Assembly: GCA_900542635.1 (NCBI GenBank)
Contig: UQOJ01000001.1
Location: 1-64,000, forward strand
Source: an uncultured Collinsella sp.
GTDB lineage: Bacteria; Actinomycetota; Coriobacteriia; Coriobacteriales; Coriobacteriaceae
DNA length: 64,000 nucleotides
Reading direction: 5' to 3'
Numbering within the stretch: the stretch's first letter is position 1; the number at the start of each line of letters is the position of its first letter. Position numbers and translations under genes: made by a program. The notes beneath the pieces are model-generated. The model saw nothing but the letters and a program-made list of their open reading frames with translations. It did no database searches and was not told where the DNA came from. Shown here piece by piece: positions 25,679 to 34,731 of this stretch.

Positions 25679-26122
25679 GTGATTTCGAAATCGACTCACT
25701 ACGCCAAGCAGGGCGAGGTCCAGCGCAACTGGGTTCTCGTCGACGCCGATGGTGCTGTCCTGGGCCGTCTTGCCACCCAGATCGCAATGATCCTGCGCGG
25801 TAAGAACAAGCCCCAGTTCACGCCCAACAGCGACTGCGGCGACTTCGTTGTCGTCATCAACGCCGATAAGGTCCAGCTTACCGGTAACAAGGCCGACACG
25901 AAGACCTATTATCGCCACAGCGGCTACAACGGCGGCCTCAAGGCTGAGAGCTTCCGCCAGGCTATGGAGAAGCACCCGGAGAAGGTCATCGAGCGCGCCG
26001 TTCGCGGTATGCTGCCCAAGACCACCCTCGGCCGTGCCCAGATGACCAAGCTTAAGGTCTACGCTGGTGCCGAGCATCCGCATGCTGCCCAGAACCCCAC
26101 GAAGATTGAGCTGGAGGCTTAA
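25679..26122 (+). CDS. rplM: 50S ribosomal protein L13
   Basis: 147 residues from a GTG start; GGAGGAG lies six bases upstream. Conserved L13 segments: RNWVLVDADGAVLGRLAT, VVVINADKVQLTGNK, YYRHSGYNGG and RAVRGMLPKTTLGR. It binds 23S rRNA early in 50S assembly. The rpsI start follows two bases after its stop, the standard L13-S9 operon. Confidence 0.98.
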   Translation: MISKSTHYAKQGEVQRNWVLVDADGAVLGRLATQIAMILRGKNKPQFTPNSDCGDFVVVINADKVQLTGNKADTKTYYRHSGYNGGLKAESFRQAMEKHPEKVIERAVRGMLPKTTLGRAQMTKLKVYAGAEHPHAAQNPTKIELEA

Positions 26123-26124
26123 AG

Positions 26125-26520
<396 letters not shown>

Positions 26521-26550
26521 GGTTTTATCTCCTTTCGAGATACAATGTAC

Positions 26551-26594
26551 AAGCGGGGCCTGCCGATTCCTCGGCGGGTCCCGCTTTTCTTTTT
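26551..26594 (+). terminator. rplM-rpsI terminator
   Basis: AAGCGGGGCCTGCCGA (26551-26566) pairs with TCGGCGGGTCCCGCTT (26571-26586) with one mismatch, then a T-rich run. Confidence 0.92.
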
Positions 26595-26643
26595 CGACTA
26601 GGGTGGGCGGTTGTATATCGCCTGCTAGGGAAGGAGCAATCCT

Positions 26644-27981
26644 ATGCCCCAGAACATCTTCGGTACCGACGGCGTCCGTGGCGTCGCCAATGCCGACCTC
26701 TCGTGCGACCTCGCGTTTCGCCTGGGCCGCGCGGCGACCAAGTTCCTTGGTCCGGATATTTGCATCGGCCGCGACACGCGCCTTTCGGGCACCATGCTCG
26801 AGAGCGCTCTGACCGCCGGCATTATGGCCGAGGGCGGCCGTCCGCATTGCTGCGGCGTCATTCCCACGCCCGCCGTGGCGCTGCTCACTGTTCAAAACGA
26901 GCTCGACGGCGGCATTGTCATCTCCGCTTCGCACAATCCGCCGGAGTTCAACGGCATCAAGTTCTTTAGCCGCAAGGGCATGAAGCTTCCCGATGCTGTC
27001 GAGGAAGAGATCAGCGCCTGGGTCATGTCCGAGGAAGCCATGGCTGCCGATACGCTGCCGACCGGTGCCGGCGTTGGCCACATCATCAAGATGAAGGACG
27101 CTCGCAAGGCATATGTCGATCATGCCATCGATACGCTTGATGGCCTGAGGCTCGACGGCCTGGTCGTTGCCGTCGACTGCGGTCACGGTGCTTCCTGCCA
27201 GACTACGCCCGCCGCGCTGCAGCGCCTGGGTGCCACGGTCCATGCCATCAACACCGATTACTGCGGCACCGACATTAACGTTGAGTGCGGCTCTACGCAC
27301 CTTGAGCCCCTGCGCGAGCTCGTGCTGCGCACCCACGCTGACATCGGTCTGGCCCACGACGGCGACGCCGACCGCGTGCTCTTTGTGGACAGCGAGGGCA
27401 ATGAGATCGACGGTGACTACATCCTAGCTATCTGCGGTTCTGACCTCGCCGCTCGCGGCAAGCTCGCCAACTCCGAGATCGTCTCGACCGTCATGTGCAA
27501 CCTGGGCTTCTCCATCGCTATGAAGGAGCAGGGCTTCGAGATGGTCCAAACCGCCGTGGGCGACCGCTACGTTCTGGAGCGCATGCTCGCGGACGGCGCC
27601 GTCATCGGCGGCGAACAGTCCGGCCACATCATCTTCCTGGAGCACAATACCACCGGCGACGGCCTGGTGACGGCTCTGCAACTGCTGGCCGTGCTCAAGC
27701 GCACCGGTCGTACCCTCACCGATCTTGCCGGCATCATGAAGAAGTATCCGCAGGTACTCGTCAACGTGCATTCCGACAACAAGGCCGGTCTGGACGATTG
27801 CCAGCCCATCTGGGATGCCGTCGCTGCTGCCGAGAAGGAGCTTGACGGCCGCGGTCGCATTCTGGTGCGCCCGAGCGGTACCGAGCCGCTGGTTCGCGTG
27901 ATGGCTGAGGCCGAGACGCACGAGCTGACCCAGCGCGTTGTCGACGACATCGTCGAGGTTGTCAAGCGCGAACTTCCCTAA
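26644..27981 (+). CDS. glmM: Phosphoglucosamine mutase
   Basis: 445 residues, normal length. It converts glucosamine-6-phosphate to glucosamine-1-phosphate on the way to UDP-GlcNAc and peptidoglycan. Visible motifs are FGTDGVRG at the N-terminus, the phosphoserine loop SASHNPP (about 99-105), the metal loop DGDADR and the phosphate-binding RPSGTEPLVR near the end. GGAAGGAG precedes ATG 26644. Its substrate is also that of nagB 0.8 kb downstream, so the two genes sit at a branch point between wall synthesis and amino-sugar breakdown. Confidence 0.97.
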   Translation: MPQNIFGTDGVRGVANADLSCDLAFRLGRAATKFLGPDICIGRDTRLSGTMLESALTAGIMAEGGRPHCCGVIPTPAVALLTVQNELDGGIVISASHNPPEFNGIKFFSRKGMKLPDAVEEEISAWVMSEEAMAADTLPTGAGVGHIIKMKDARKAYVDHAIDTLDGLRLDGLVVAVDCGHGASCQTTPAALQRLGATVHAINTDYCGTDINVECGSTHLEPLRELVLRTHADIGLAHDGDADRVLFVDSEGNEIDGDYILAICGSDLAARGKLANSEIVSTVMCNLGFSIAMKEQGFEMVQTAVGDRYVLERMLADGAVIGGEQSGHIIFLEHNTTGDGLVTALQLLAVLKRTGRTLTDLAGIMKKYPQVLVNVHSDNKAGLDDCQPIWDAVAAAEKELDGRGRILVRPSGTEPLVRVMAEAETHELTQRVVDDIVEVVKRELP

Positions 27982-28052
27982 TGGTCAAAAACCAGTGCCA
28001 AGTGGTAAACTGTTAAGGTTATTTTGATTGATTGGTATGTCCGAGGGGGAGC

Positions 28053-28550
28053 ATGTTCACTAAAGTCCTAAGGTCTTTTGGTATGCGTGGTCGAGTCCTT
28101 ACGCTGGATGCTCCCATCTCGGGCGACGTCATTCCGCTCTCCGAGGTAAACGATCAGACGTTTGCCACCGGCCTTTTGGGCCAGGGCGTGGCGATTCAGC
28201 CCACCGGAACGCGTGTGATTGCACCGGCTGATGCCAAGGTCGAGGCCATTTTCCCCACGGGACACGCTGTTGCGCTTAACACGGTCGATGGCCTGGACGT
28301 GCTCATCCACGTTGGTTTGGACACTGTTCAGCTCGAGGGCAAACACTTTACCGTACATGCGCAAGTGGGTGACATCGTCCATAAGGGCGATGTACTCATT
28401 GAGTTCGATCGCGAGGCAATTGCTGCCGAGGGCTACGATGTGACGGTTCCCATCTTGGTGTGCAACTCCGTTGAGTTCTCGAGCATCAAGGGCTCCGTTG
28501 GCGTGCATGTCGAAGAGATGGACCAACTCATCGTTGCTCGCGAGCGCTAG
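28053..28550 (+). CDS. crr: PTS glucose-type enzyme IIA component
   Basis: 165 residues from ATG 28053 (GAGGGGGAG upstream). The IIA(Glc) fold is shown by TLDAPISGDVIPL, the KVEAIFPTGHAVAL strand (first active-site His), and DVLIHVGLDTVQL, which carries the phosphorylated His. A free-standing IIA like this could serve the EIIBC alpha-glucoside permease at 55.4 kb, which has no IIA domain of its own. It lies between glmM and nagB, which suggests a role in GlcNAc or glucose uptake as well. Confidence 0.92.
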   Translation: MFTKVLRSFGMRGRVLTLDAPISGDVIPLSEVNDQTFATGLLGQGVAIQPTGTRVIAPADAKVEAIFPTGHAVALNTVDGLDVLIHVGLDTVQLEGKHFTVHAQVGDIVHKGDVLIEFDREAIAAEGYDVTVPILVCNSVEFSSIKGSVGVHVEEMDQLIVARER

Positions 28551-28590
28551 CAAGTGCACATGGCCATTAGCCTACAATTCAAACACGTTT

Positions 28591-28796
28591 ACGGAGGGCG
28601 CCCTTGAAAGAGGACGCCCTCCGTGGCAAGATGGGATTTGTCCGAAGCTAAACAGCTTTGGGTCACCGTGGACGGGCAGGGGCCTCGACGCGGTTAGACA
28701 CGAGACACATACATTACGCGACCTCGCCCTGGTGGCCGCACACGTTGGTTGCGGCCGACGCGGGCCGCGGGCAAGTGCTTGTAAGGGAGCCTTGCC
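28591..28796 (+). other. Highly structured nagB leader region
   Basis: The 270-bp gap between crr and nagB contains several strong hairpins: ACGGAGGGCG/CGCCCTCCGT (28591-28624), CCGAAGCT/AGCTTTGG (28642-28661), GGCCGCA/TGCGGCC (28734-28756) and GGCAAG/CTTGCC (28770-28796, shortly before the nagB RBS). None has a clear U-tract. It does not resemble a riboswitch I can name; the glmS ribozyme is not recognised here. Confidence 0.5.
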
Positions 28797-28821
28797 TCTC
28801 TTGTACGAGAAAGGACGCGTA

Positions 28822-29550
28822 ATGAAGATCATTAAAGCTAAAGACTACGAGGATATGAGCCGCAAGGCCGCTAATATCATCTCGGCCCAGGTTATCCTCA
28901 AGCCTGACTGTGTACTGGGCCTTGCCACCGGCTCCACCCCGATCGGTGCCTACAAGCAGCTCGCTGCTTGGTACAAGAAGGGCGACGTCGACTTTGCCGA
29001 GGTCAGCACCTATAACCTGGACGAGTATCGCGGCCTTTCGCACGACGATCCCCAGAGCTATCACTACTTCATGCGTGAGAACTTCTTCGATCACATCAAC
29101 ATCGACCTGAACAACACGCATGTGCCCGACGGTTCCAACCCCGACGCCGCCGCTGCCTGCTCTGAGTACGACAAGATCGTCGCCGCTGCCGGTTACCCGG
29201 ATCTGCAGCTGCTCGGCATTGGCAACAACGGCCACATCGGCTTCAACGAGCCCGATGACCACTTCTCCAAGGGTACGCACTGCGTCGACCTCACCGAGAG
29301 CACCATTCAGGCCAACAGCCGCTTGTTCGACAGCATCGACGATGTTCCCCGTCAGGCCTACACCATGGGTACCCAGACCATCATGTATGCCCGCATGATC
29401 CTGGTCGTCGCCAATGGCGAGGCCAAGGCTCAGGCCGTGCATGACATGTGCTATGGTCCGGTTACGCCCGAGTGCCCGGCTTCGATCCTGCAGCTGCACA
29501 CCAACTGCGTTGTCGTTGCCGACGAGGCCGCCCTTTCGCTCTGCGAGTAG
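28822..29550 (+). CDS. nagB: Glucosamine-6-phosphate deaminase
   Basis: 242 residues; ATG 28822 with GAAAGGA upstream. It deaminates and isomerises glucosamine-6-phosphate to fructose-6-phosphate. Family motifs: LGLATGSTPIGAY (phosphate loop), TYNLDEYRGL (catalytic Asp and Tyr), and GIGNNGHIGFNEP (base His). A longer in-frame ORF extends upstream but covers the crr end and the structured leader, so the shorter start is right. No nagA neighbour is present. Confidence 0.96.
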   Translation: MKIIKAKDYEDMSRKAANIISAQVILKPDCVLGLATGSTPIGAYKQLAAWYKKGDVDFAEVSTYNLDEYRGLSHDDPQSYHYFMRENFFDHINIDLNNTHVPDGSNPDAAAACSEYDKIVAAAGYPDLQLLGIGNNGHIGFNEPDDHFSKGTHCVDLTESTIQANSRLFDSIDDVPRQAYTMGTQTIMYARMILVVANGEAKAQAVHDMCYGPVTPECPASILQLHTNCVVVADEAALSLCE

Positions 29551-29582
29551 CGCGAATCCTGCAGCTCGACATAGCCTTGCCT

Positions 29583-29610
29583 AAGGCCTCCGCTTTGCGG
29601 GGGCCTTTTT
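29583..29610 (+). terminator. nagB terminator
   Basis: AAGGCCTCCGC (29583-29593) pairs with GCGGGGGCCTT (29597-29607) followed by T residues. The remaining gap up to 29998 (about 390 bp) shows no gene; it is moderately AT-rich, with a weak CCGATT/AATCGG hairpin near 29842-29871. Confidence 0.9.
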
Positions 29611-29998
29611 GCTATCCCTTTTTGCCCACTTGACCAAAATCTTGCCGCAAGCTTGACGAATGCCGGATGTCCAACAGCTTGATTCATTCTATACCAGATT
29701 CTATGCAAAAATGCCACTAGTAGGTCGTAGACGGTAGCGGGTGCTAGGCGAGTTGAATGACATGGCTGAACCTTGTTCATCTGCGTTACACTGCCGCTTA
29801 GATGGGACAAGCTGACAAGCTCATTTACCTGCTTAAAGACCGATTAGTCGGGGGATTAATAACAATCGGCCCTCGCTGTACAAAAACTTGCCGCTTGCGT
29901 ACCAAAAGACAACCTAAAACACAAGGTCGCTCTATTCATAGCGCGGCTTGTATGGTCTTGCGGCTACAGTGTCCATACGGTCGAGTTGAGGAGCGGGC

Positions 29999-32998
29999 AT
30001 GGTAAACGATTTGAGCGGTATAGACGACCTCGAGCTGATGCCGTTAGGCGGAGGCTATATGGTGCGACGCGAACGCTTGATGAATGAGCTTATTGCCAAG
30101 GGCCGAAAGGCCGGCATCGTGGTTCTTTATGCGCCCGACGGGTTTGGGAAGACCTCGGTGCTGCTGCAGTACACCCATGAGGTTAAATGCGACCCGACGC
30201 GAGGCCCCGTGCGGATTATCGAGGCCGATCGCGCCACTGGGCGCGAGGTGTTTATGCAGCTCGAGGTGGTTACCGAAGAACTCAAAGACAAACCGCACTC
30301 TCTTATCGCGATTGATAATGTGCCAAACCTCGATCAGCACGATACCGAAGACCTCATCGACAGGATCCGCGGCCTGCGCGCTATGGGGGTAGGGGTCTTT
30401 ATCTCCTGCCGTCCTTCAAATCGTCAGCTGATTCATGGGCTGGGCGATTCGGTTAAGATCAATGCGCAGATGCTCAAGGTGCATGCCTATGAGTATTCGG
30501 CGTGGGCATCGGCGTTTTCGATCAGCACATCGCTCGACTTTTATCAGCTCACGCAAGGCGTGCCCGAGCTTGTTTCGGCATTGCAGACGGGTCTGTATGG
30601 CCAAGGCGACGTAGCCGGTCTGCTCGAAAACGAGATTGTCAACGTATATGGCGCGGCACTTGTCGATCTGGCTTCGCTCGACAATAATGCGCTGTTTTGC
30701 GTGGCATGTCTCATGGTTTTGATGGGCGAGGGTAATATCGCAGAACTCGAGGCTTGTGGGGTAAGGCTGTCGATGGTCGACCAGTCCTACTTTGTACGCG
30801 ACTACCCGATCTTTGGCTTGGATCCCGCCGAGCGGAGTTTTACGTGTCTGGGCACGGAGGATAACGGACGCTTGCGTTTGCGTAAGTTGGTGGCCGAGGT
30901 TCGCCCCGAACTTGTTCCGAGGGCGGCCCGGATTTTGCTTAAGGCGGGCCGATGCGATACGGCGATGGGCCTGGCGGACGCCTTTTTGGACCGTGAAGCG
31001 GTTCTTGAACTTGCTGGACAGTATGGGGTCGATCTTGCTCTGACGGGGCATGGGGCCGATATCTGCCGAGCAGCGCTGGGCACGATCGATGCCGACGATC
31101 CGGCTCTAGAGCCAACGCCTGCCGAGGCGCTTGGCGTATATCTGGCAGCGGTCAGCGTGTCCAACACAAAGCTCGCCCGCTATATGGCATCGGTCATCGA
31201 GCGCGGGGGCGAACGGGCGGCCTGCGAAATAGACCCTGTTTCATGGAGGGTGGCCCAGACACTGACGGCTGTTTGCTATGGGGACAACGGGCTTGGGCTC
31301 CCTACGAACCTGGCCGTGCCAGAAATCGAGACATCCCATACCGCACTCGACATGCTGTCCGCGCATATCGAGGTCAAGCGATGCCTGACCGAGCGGGGAG
31401 ATGACGGCGCCGTTCTACAGCAGCTCAAAACAAGCAAGGCCTACGACTGTGAGCTCGACATCGCGGGGATTTTTATACGGGCCGATAGCATGCTGGTGGA
31501 GCTCTTTGATGGGTCGTTTGCGGGAACCGACGAGCGCGACGACGAGATGACTGTGGTGCGGGAGGCGCTCGACGTACGCGGGCTTAAGGCGATGGCTATC
31601 TGGGTGCGCATGGTGTTGGCGGCACGGCGGCTCCTTTCCGGCTTGCCGGTAACCGACGACGCGGCGTTCAACGAGCTCGATCGTTTTGCTGTGCGCATGC
31701 GCGACAACCAGATTCAGCTGTTTGGCCTGTTGCTAGAAGGCTGGCAGTCGCTGGCAGAGGGACGGCCGGTTAATGCAAAGTTCCGTGCGGTCCAAGTGCT
31801 CAAACTTGCCGAGGAGCCGATTGCGTACATGCGCGATAACGCATTGCTGCTGGAACGCGCGGCATATCTGCGTAACACCTCGATGGTTTCGGTGCGCGAG
31901 GAAGCGGAACTACTCGATATAAGCCAGACGCAGGTTGGTGGCGCAGAAGCCTGGATGGTGGCGCTGCATTTGGCCTGTGCGGGCCGAGACAGCGATCTTG
32001 CGGCCTGGATGTCCATGAATCGTGCGGGGATTCTAGAGCCATCGTATCGGCTCTTTGCGCGCCTTGCCATGCATTGTCTGGGCGAGCCGGCGGGCAGGAT
32101 ACGCAAGAAGCTTCCCGTGCGCGAGCTGTCGCGGTACTCGCTGCGCGACGATTTGGAAGGGGAGGGCGAGCGCCTGTTCCAGGCTGGCGAGGTTGAAGCC
32201 GTTGATACCATCGACCATATCGAGATTCGCATGTTTGGTGCGTTTCGCGCCGAGCGCGACGGGTTTCCCATCACGGACAAAATGTGGCGCCGCAAGAAGG
32301 CGGCGACGCTTGCCGAGCGGCTTGCGCTGGGCATGGATGCGCTCGTCGATCGTGAGACGCTGGCCATGGAGCTGTGGCCCCATGCCGAGTTCAATAGTGC
32401 CCGCAACAACCTGTACTCGACGATATCGCGCTTGCGGTCGGCTTTGGGACCGACGCCGGATGGCAAGTCGTGTGTGCTCATCCAAAATGAATGCATCGGA
32501 CTCAACGGCGACTACGTCAAGACCGATGTACGGCTGTTTGACCAGATAAGCCGCGAGGTTTTGGGAAATCGCACGGGTGCGCGCGGACCCCATTTAGTTG
32601 AGCTGTGCCTTAAGATTGAGCAGCTTTATGCCGGACCGCTGTATGTTCCCAATGGCTGTAATCCCACCTACTTTTTGCGCATGCGACGCATTATGCAGTC
32701 AAAGTACATCGATTGCATGATTAAGGGAGCAAATGCCGCTCTAGAAGAAAACGATCTGCAGTCGGCGATTTGGCTGGCGGAGTCGGGGCTTCGACAGGAA
32801 ACGGCGCGTGAGGATATGGTGCGCTGCGCCATGCGCGTCTACAGTGCAGCGGGGCGGCGGCGCGATATCGTCGAGCTGTACAGCGGGCATATGCACCATC
32901 TGAGGGAGCAGGTCAATGGCGTGCCCGAGCCCGAGACGCGGCGTCTATACGAGCGCTTGGTGGAGGGGCGGCTCAATCGCGTGTTGGTCGAGCGATAA
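29999..32998 (+). CDS. Large ATPase/BTAD-domain transcriptional regulator (SARP-MalT-like)
   Basis: 999 residues; ATG 29999 after GAGGAG. The N-terminal P-loop ATPase of STAND/MalT type has Walker A APDGFGKT (45-52) and Walker B-like SLIAIDNVPN. The middle about 450 residues are helical and TPR-like. From about 737 a winged-helix OmpR-like DNA-binding region (IRMFGAFRAERDG ... KAATLAERLAL ... LWPHAEFNSARNNLYSTISRLRSALG) is followed by a bacterial transcriptional activation domain to the end. This inverts the usual MalT order, where a LuxR HTH is C-terminal. It is probably an NTP- and ligand-gated activator. Monocistronic; targets not evident from context. Confidence 0.82.
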   Translation: MVNDLSGIDDLELMPLGGGYMVRRERLMNELIAKGRKAGIVVLYAPDGFGKTSVLLQYTHEVKCDPTRGPVRIIEADRATGREVFMQLEVVTEELKDKPHSLIAIDNVPNLDQHDTEDLIDRIRGLRAMGVGVFISCRPSNRQLIHGLGDSVKINAQMLKVHAYEYSAWASAFSISTSLDFYQLTQGVPELVSALQTGLYGQGDVAGLLENEIVNVYGAALVDLASLDNNALFCVACLMVLMGEGNIAELEACGVRLSMVDQSYFVRDYPIFGLDPAERSFTCLGTEDNGRLRLRKLVAEVRPELVPRAARILLKAGRCDTAMGLADAFLDREAVLELAGQYGVDLALTGHGADICRAALGTIDADDPALEPTPAEALGVYLAAVSVSNTKLARYMASVIERGGERAACEIDPVSWRVAQTLTAVCYGDNGLGLPTNLAVPEIETSHTALDMLSAHIEVKRCLTERGDDGAVLQQLKTSKAYDCELDIAGIFIRADSMLVELFDGSFAGTDERDDEMTVVREALDVRGLKAMAIWVRMVLAARRLLSGLPVTDDAAFNELDRFAVRMRDNQIQLFGLLLEGWQSLAEGRPVNAKFRAVQVLKLAEEPIAYMRDNALLLERAAYLRNTSMVSVREEAELLDISQTQVGGAEAWMVALHLACAGRDSDLAAWMSMNRAGILEPSYRLFARLAMHCLGEPAGRIRKKLPVRELSRYSLRDDLEGEGERLFQAGEVEAVDTIDHIEIRMFGAFRAERDGFPITDKMWRRKKAATLAERLALGMDALVDRETLAMELWPHAEFNSARNNLYSTISRLRSALGPTPDGKSCVLIQNECIGLNGDYVKTDVRLFDQISREVLGNRTGARGPHLVELCLKIEQLYAGPLYVPNGCNPTYFLRMRRIMQSKYIDCMIKGANAALEENDLQSAIWLAESGLRQETAREDMVRCAMRVYSAAGRRRDIVELYSGHMHHLREQVNGVPEPETRRLYERLVEGRLNRVLVER

Positions 32999-33001
32999 AA
33001 T

Positions 33002-33030
33002 ACGGGCGCCCGAAGTACTTGGGCGCCCGT
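33002..33030. terminator. Bidirectional terminator between convergent genes
   Basis: ACGGGCGCCC (33002-33011) pairs perfectly with GGGCGCCCGT (33021-33030), between the convergent regulator and yhbY. Confidence 0.85.
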
Positions 33031-33067
33031 AAGCTTGCTATATGTTGGCTCGCCGGATCATTGGCTC

Positions 33068-33367
33068 TTAGACGAGCTTGATCTTCTCGATGTCCTTGCG
33101 CGAGGACTCGCGATATAGCGAGAACTTGCGGCCGATGACCTGGACGACCTCGGCGTGGCAACGCTCGGCGAGCTCCTCGGCGGCCTCGCGGGCGGAAAGG
33201 CTGGAGCCGTCCAGCACAGAGCACTTAACGAGCTCGTGCTTCTCCAGGTAGGCGACCGTTTGCTCGACGGTGCCCTCGTTGACATCGGACTTACCGATGA
33301 TGATGGCGGGGTTGAGGTGATGGGCCATGCTGCGAAGCTGCTTGACCTGGGCTCCTGTCAGTGCCAT
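33068..33367 (-). CDS. yhbY: YhbY family (CRM domain) RNA-binding protein
   Basis: 99 residues, the whole length being one CRM domain: LTGAQVKQLRSMAHHLNPAIIIGKSDVNEGTVEQ with the signature GxxG-like loop, then ELVKCSVL and VVQVIGRKFSLYR. CRM proteins of this type associate with pre-50S ribosomal particles. The start at 33367 is followed by the conserved N-terminus. The 160-bp region upstream contains a GGGGCGCCCCGCGACGGGG stem-loop near 33388-33408. Confidence 0.93.
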   Translation of the reverse strand: MALTGAQVKQLRSMAHHLNPAIIIGKSDVNEGTVEQTVAYLEKHELVKCSVLDGSSLSAREAAEELAERCHAEVVQVIGRKFSLYRESSRKDIEKIKLV

Positions 33368-33525
33368 GGGTTCTCGCTTTCTATGTATGGGGCGCCCCGC
33401 GACGGGGCCTTAATCTACGTGAGCTGTCCCACGATAGCGCAGGAACGGCGCGGTGTGGAGCGCGTTTGCCCAGTTCAAAAAGAATGCGGATGCCGAGTGA
33501 GTGGGCAGTGCGGGCTGCGAACAGG

Positions 33526-34413
33526 CTATGAGCTGGGCGCAGAGACCGGCTCCCATGCAATAAACGCCCAACGGACCTTGCGGACGTGGTCGAGCATGTA
33601 GCGTCCCTGCGGTACGCCCTTGGAGCCTGGCTCGCCGGCACGGGGATTCTCAATCATGTGTTGAGCGATGTAGTCGCGCAGGCGGTCGATCTTATCCTCG
33701 TTGCCATGCTCGAGCATACGGGAAAAATCTGCTACGCCCGCCTCAAGGCTATCGAAGGTGTCGCGACGGGGCGATTCAAAGTACGTAACCTGCGGCAACG
33801 CACCCATCTGAATGAGGATGTTGAAGGCGTACACAAAGCCATTACTGCAGGTAACCGAGGCACCGATAGCGTTCATCAAGTGCAGATCATAGCGCGGGCT
33901 GGAGTTGGCGACCATCGTGACAGCACAACGCCGACGAGCCGTACGATCAAGCTTGGCAAGCGCACCTTTTAGATTGGTCGTCGTAACCGACCGACTGGCA
34001 AAGGCCACATCCACTGCTTTCGCGACCGGTCCAACCAAATCCCAATCATCATCCCAAGCAAGCTCAAGCGGTGTAATGCGATCCTCGAGCCCATAGTACT
34101 CAATGCCAGCATCAAGCGTGCCCAACATAGCAGGGGAAAAGTCGGCAGCAATCACAGGATGCCCAGCCTGAGCAAGCGGAATAGCAATCGACCCAGCCCC
34201 ACACCCCATATCAAGCACAGATTCACCAGGCTTTAACGCCAACAGCTTCATAAAGACCCGGGCATACGGAGCAGTCTCAAGCGGCCGAAAATGCCGAGCC
34301 CTTTTATCCCACTCAAAAGAATCATCAGCCCGCCGCCGACCAGCCTGCAGGCGCATCCATTCGCCATTCCAATCAGCGGAAAGAAGCTCAGAGCGAGCGT
34401 CCCTATCAACCAC
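33526..34413 (-). CDS. Class I SAM-dependent methyltransferase
   Basis: 295 residues from GTG 34413 (AGGAGG eight bases upstream). Motif I is VLDMGCGAGSIAIPL (about 65-79) and motif II acidic region VIAADFSPAML. The N-terminal segment (WNGEWMRLQAGRR ... FEWDKRARHF) is typical of a methyltransferase group common in Coriobacteriia and Clostridia, often annotated only as class I. The substrate is unknown. The 5' third of the gene is less GC-rich than its neighbours. The stop side lies about 160 bp before the yhbY start. Confidence 0.85.
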   Translation of the reverse strand: MVDRDARSELLSADWNGEWMRLQAGRRRADDSFEWDKRARHFRPLETAPYARVFMKLLALKPGESVLDMGCGAGSIAIPLAQAGHPVIAADFSPAMLGTLDAGIEYYGLEDRITPLELAWDDDWDLVGPVAKAVDVAFASRSVTTTNLKGALAKLDRTARRRCAVTMVANSSPRYDLHLMNAIGASVTCSNGFVYAFNILIQMGALPQVTYFESPRRDTFDSLEAGVADFSRMLEHGNEDKIDRLRDYIAQHMIENPRAGEPGSKGVPQGRYMLDHVRKVRWAFIAWEPVSAPSS

Positions 34414-34580
34414 GGGCTAACCTCCTAGCAACAAAAAAGCGACTCCTCCCAAAAGAAGAGCCGCAACCAGCATATATCAGAAAAAGAACCGTTCCAACGC
34501 CAAATCGCCGCACCAGCCAAGTGGTGCAGGAGCGAAGCAACTGCAACCGGGATAGAACCCAACTGAGGTCCCGTTGTGCG

Positions 34581-34714
34581 GGAGCCCCGGGGAGGGCAAA
34601 TATATAAGGTCGATCGCGAGTTCCGCACGAGCCGGAGAGCACTTAATGTGCTCTCCGTGCGAGTCAGGACTGTCCGAGCAGGCGACCTTATATATTTGCC
34701 CTCCCCGGGGCTCC
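34581..34714 (-). repeat. Long inverted-repeat element with conserved core (copy B)
   Basis: Perfect 32-bp arms (34581-34612, 34683-34714) enclose the inner hairpin GGAGAGCAC/GTGCTCTCC (34634-34656). Read on the minus strand it shares with 13930-14068 the GGAGCCCCGG ends, ACAGTCCTG, CAC-ATTAA-GTG and GCGGAACTC in the same order. On the minus strand it begins 17 bases after the PFL-family stop. The gap 34414-34731 holds no gene. Confidence 0.88.
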
Positions 34715-34731
34715 TCGCCCGAACCCCTCAG

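Noticed and set aside
29802..30005. 67-residue frame upstream of the ATPase/BTAD regulator
   Set aside because: No RBS, cysteine- and arginine-rich composition, overlaps the start of the real gene.
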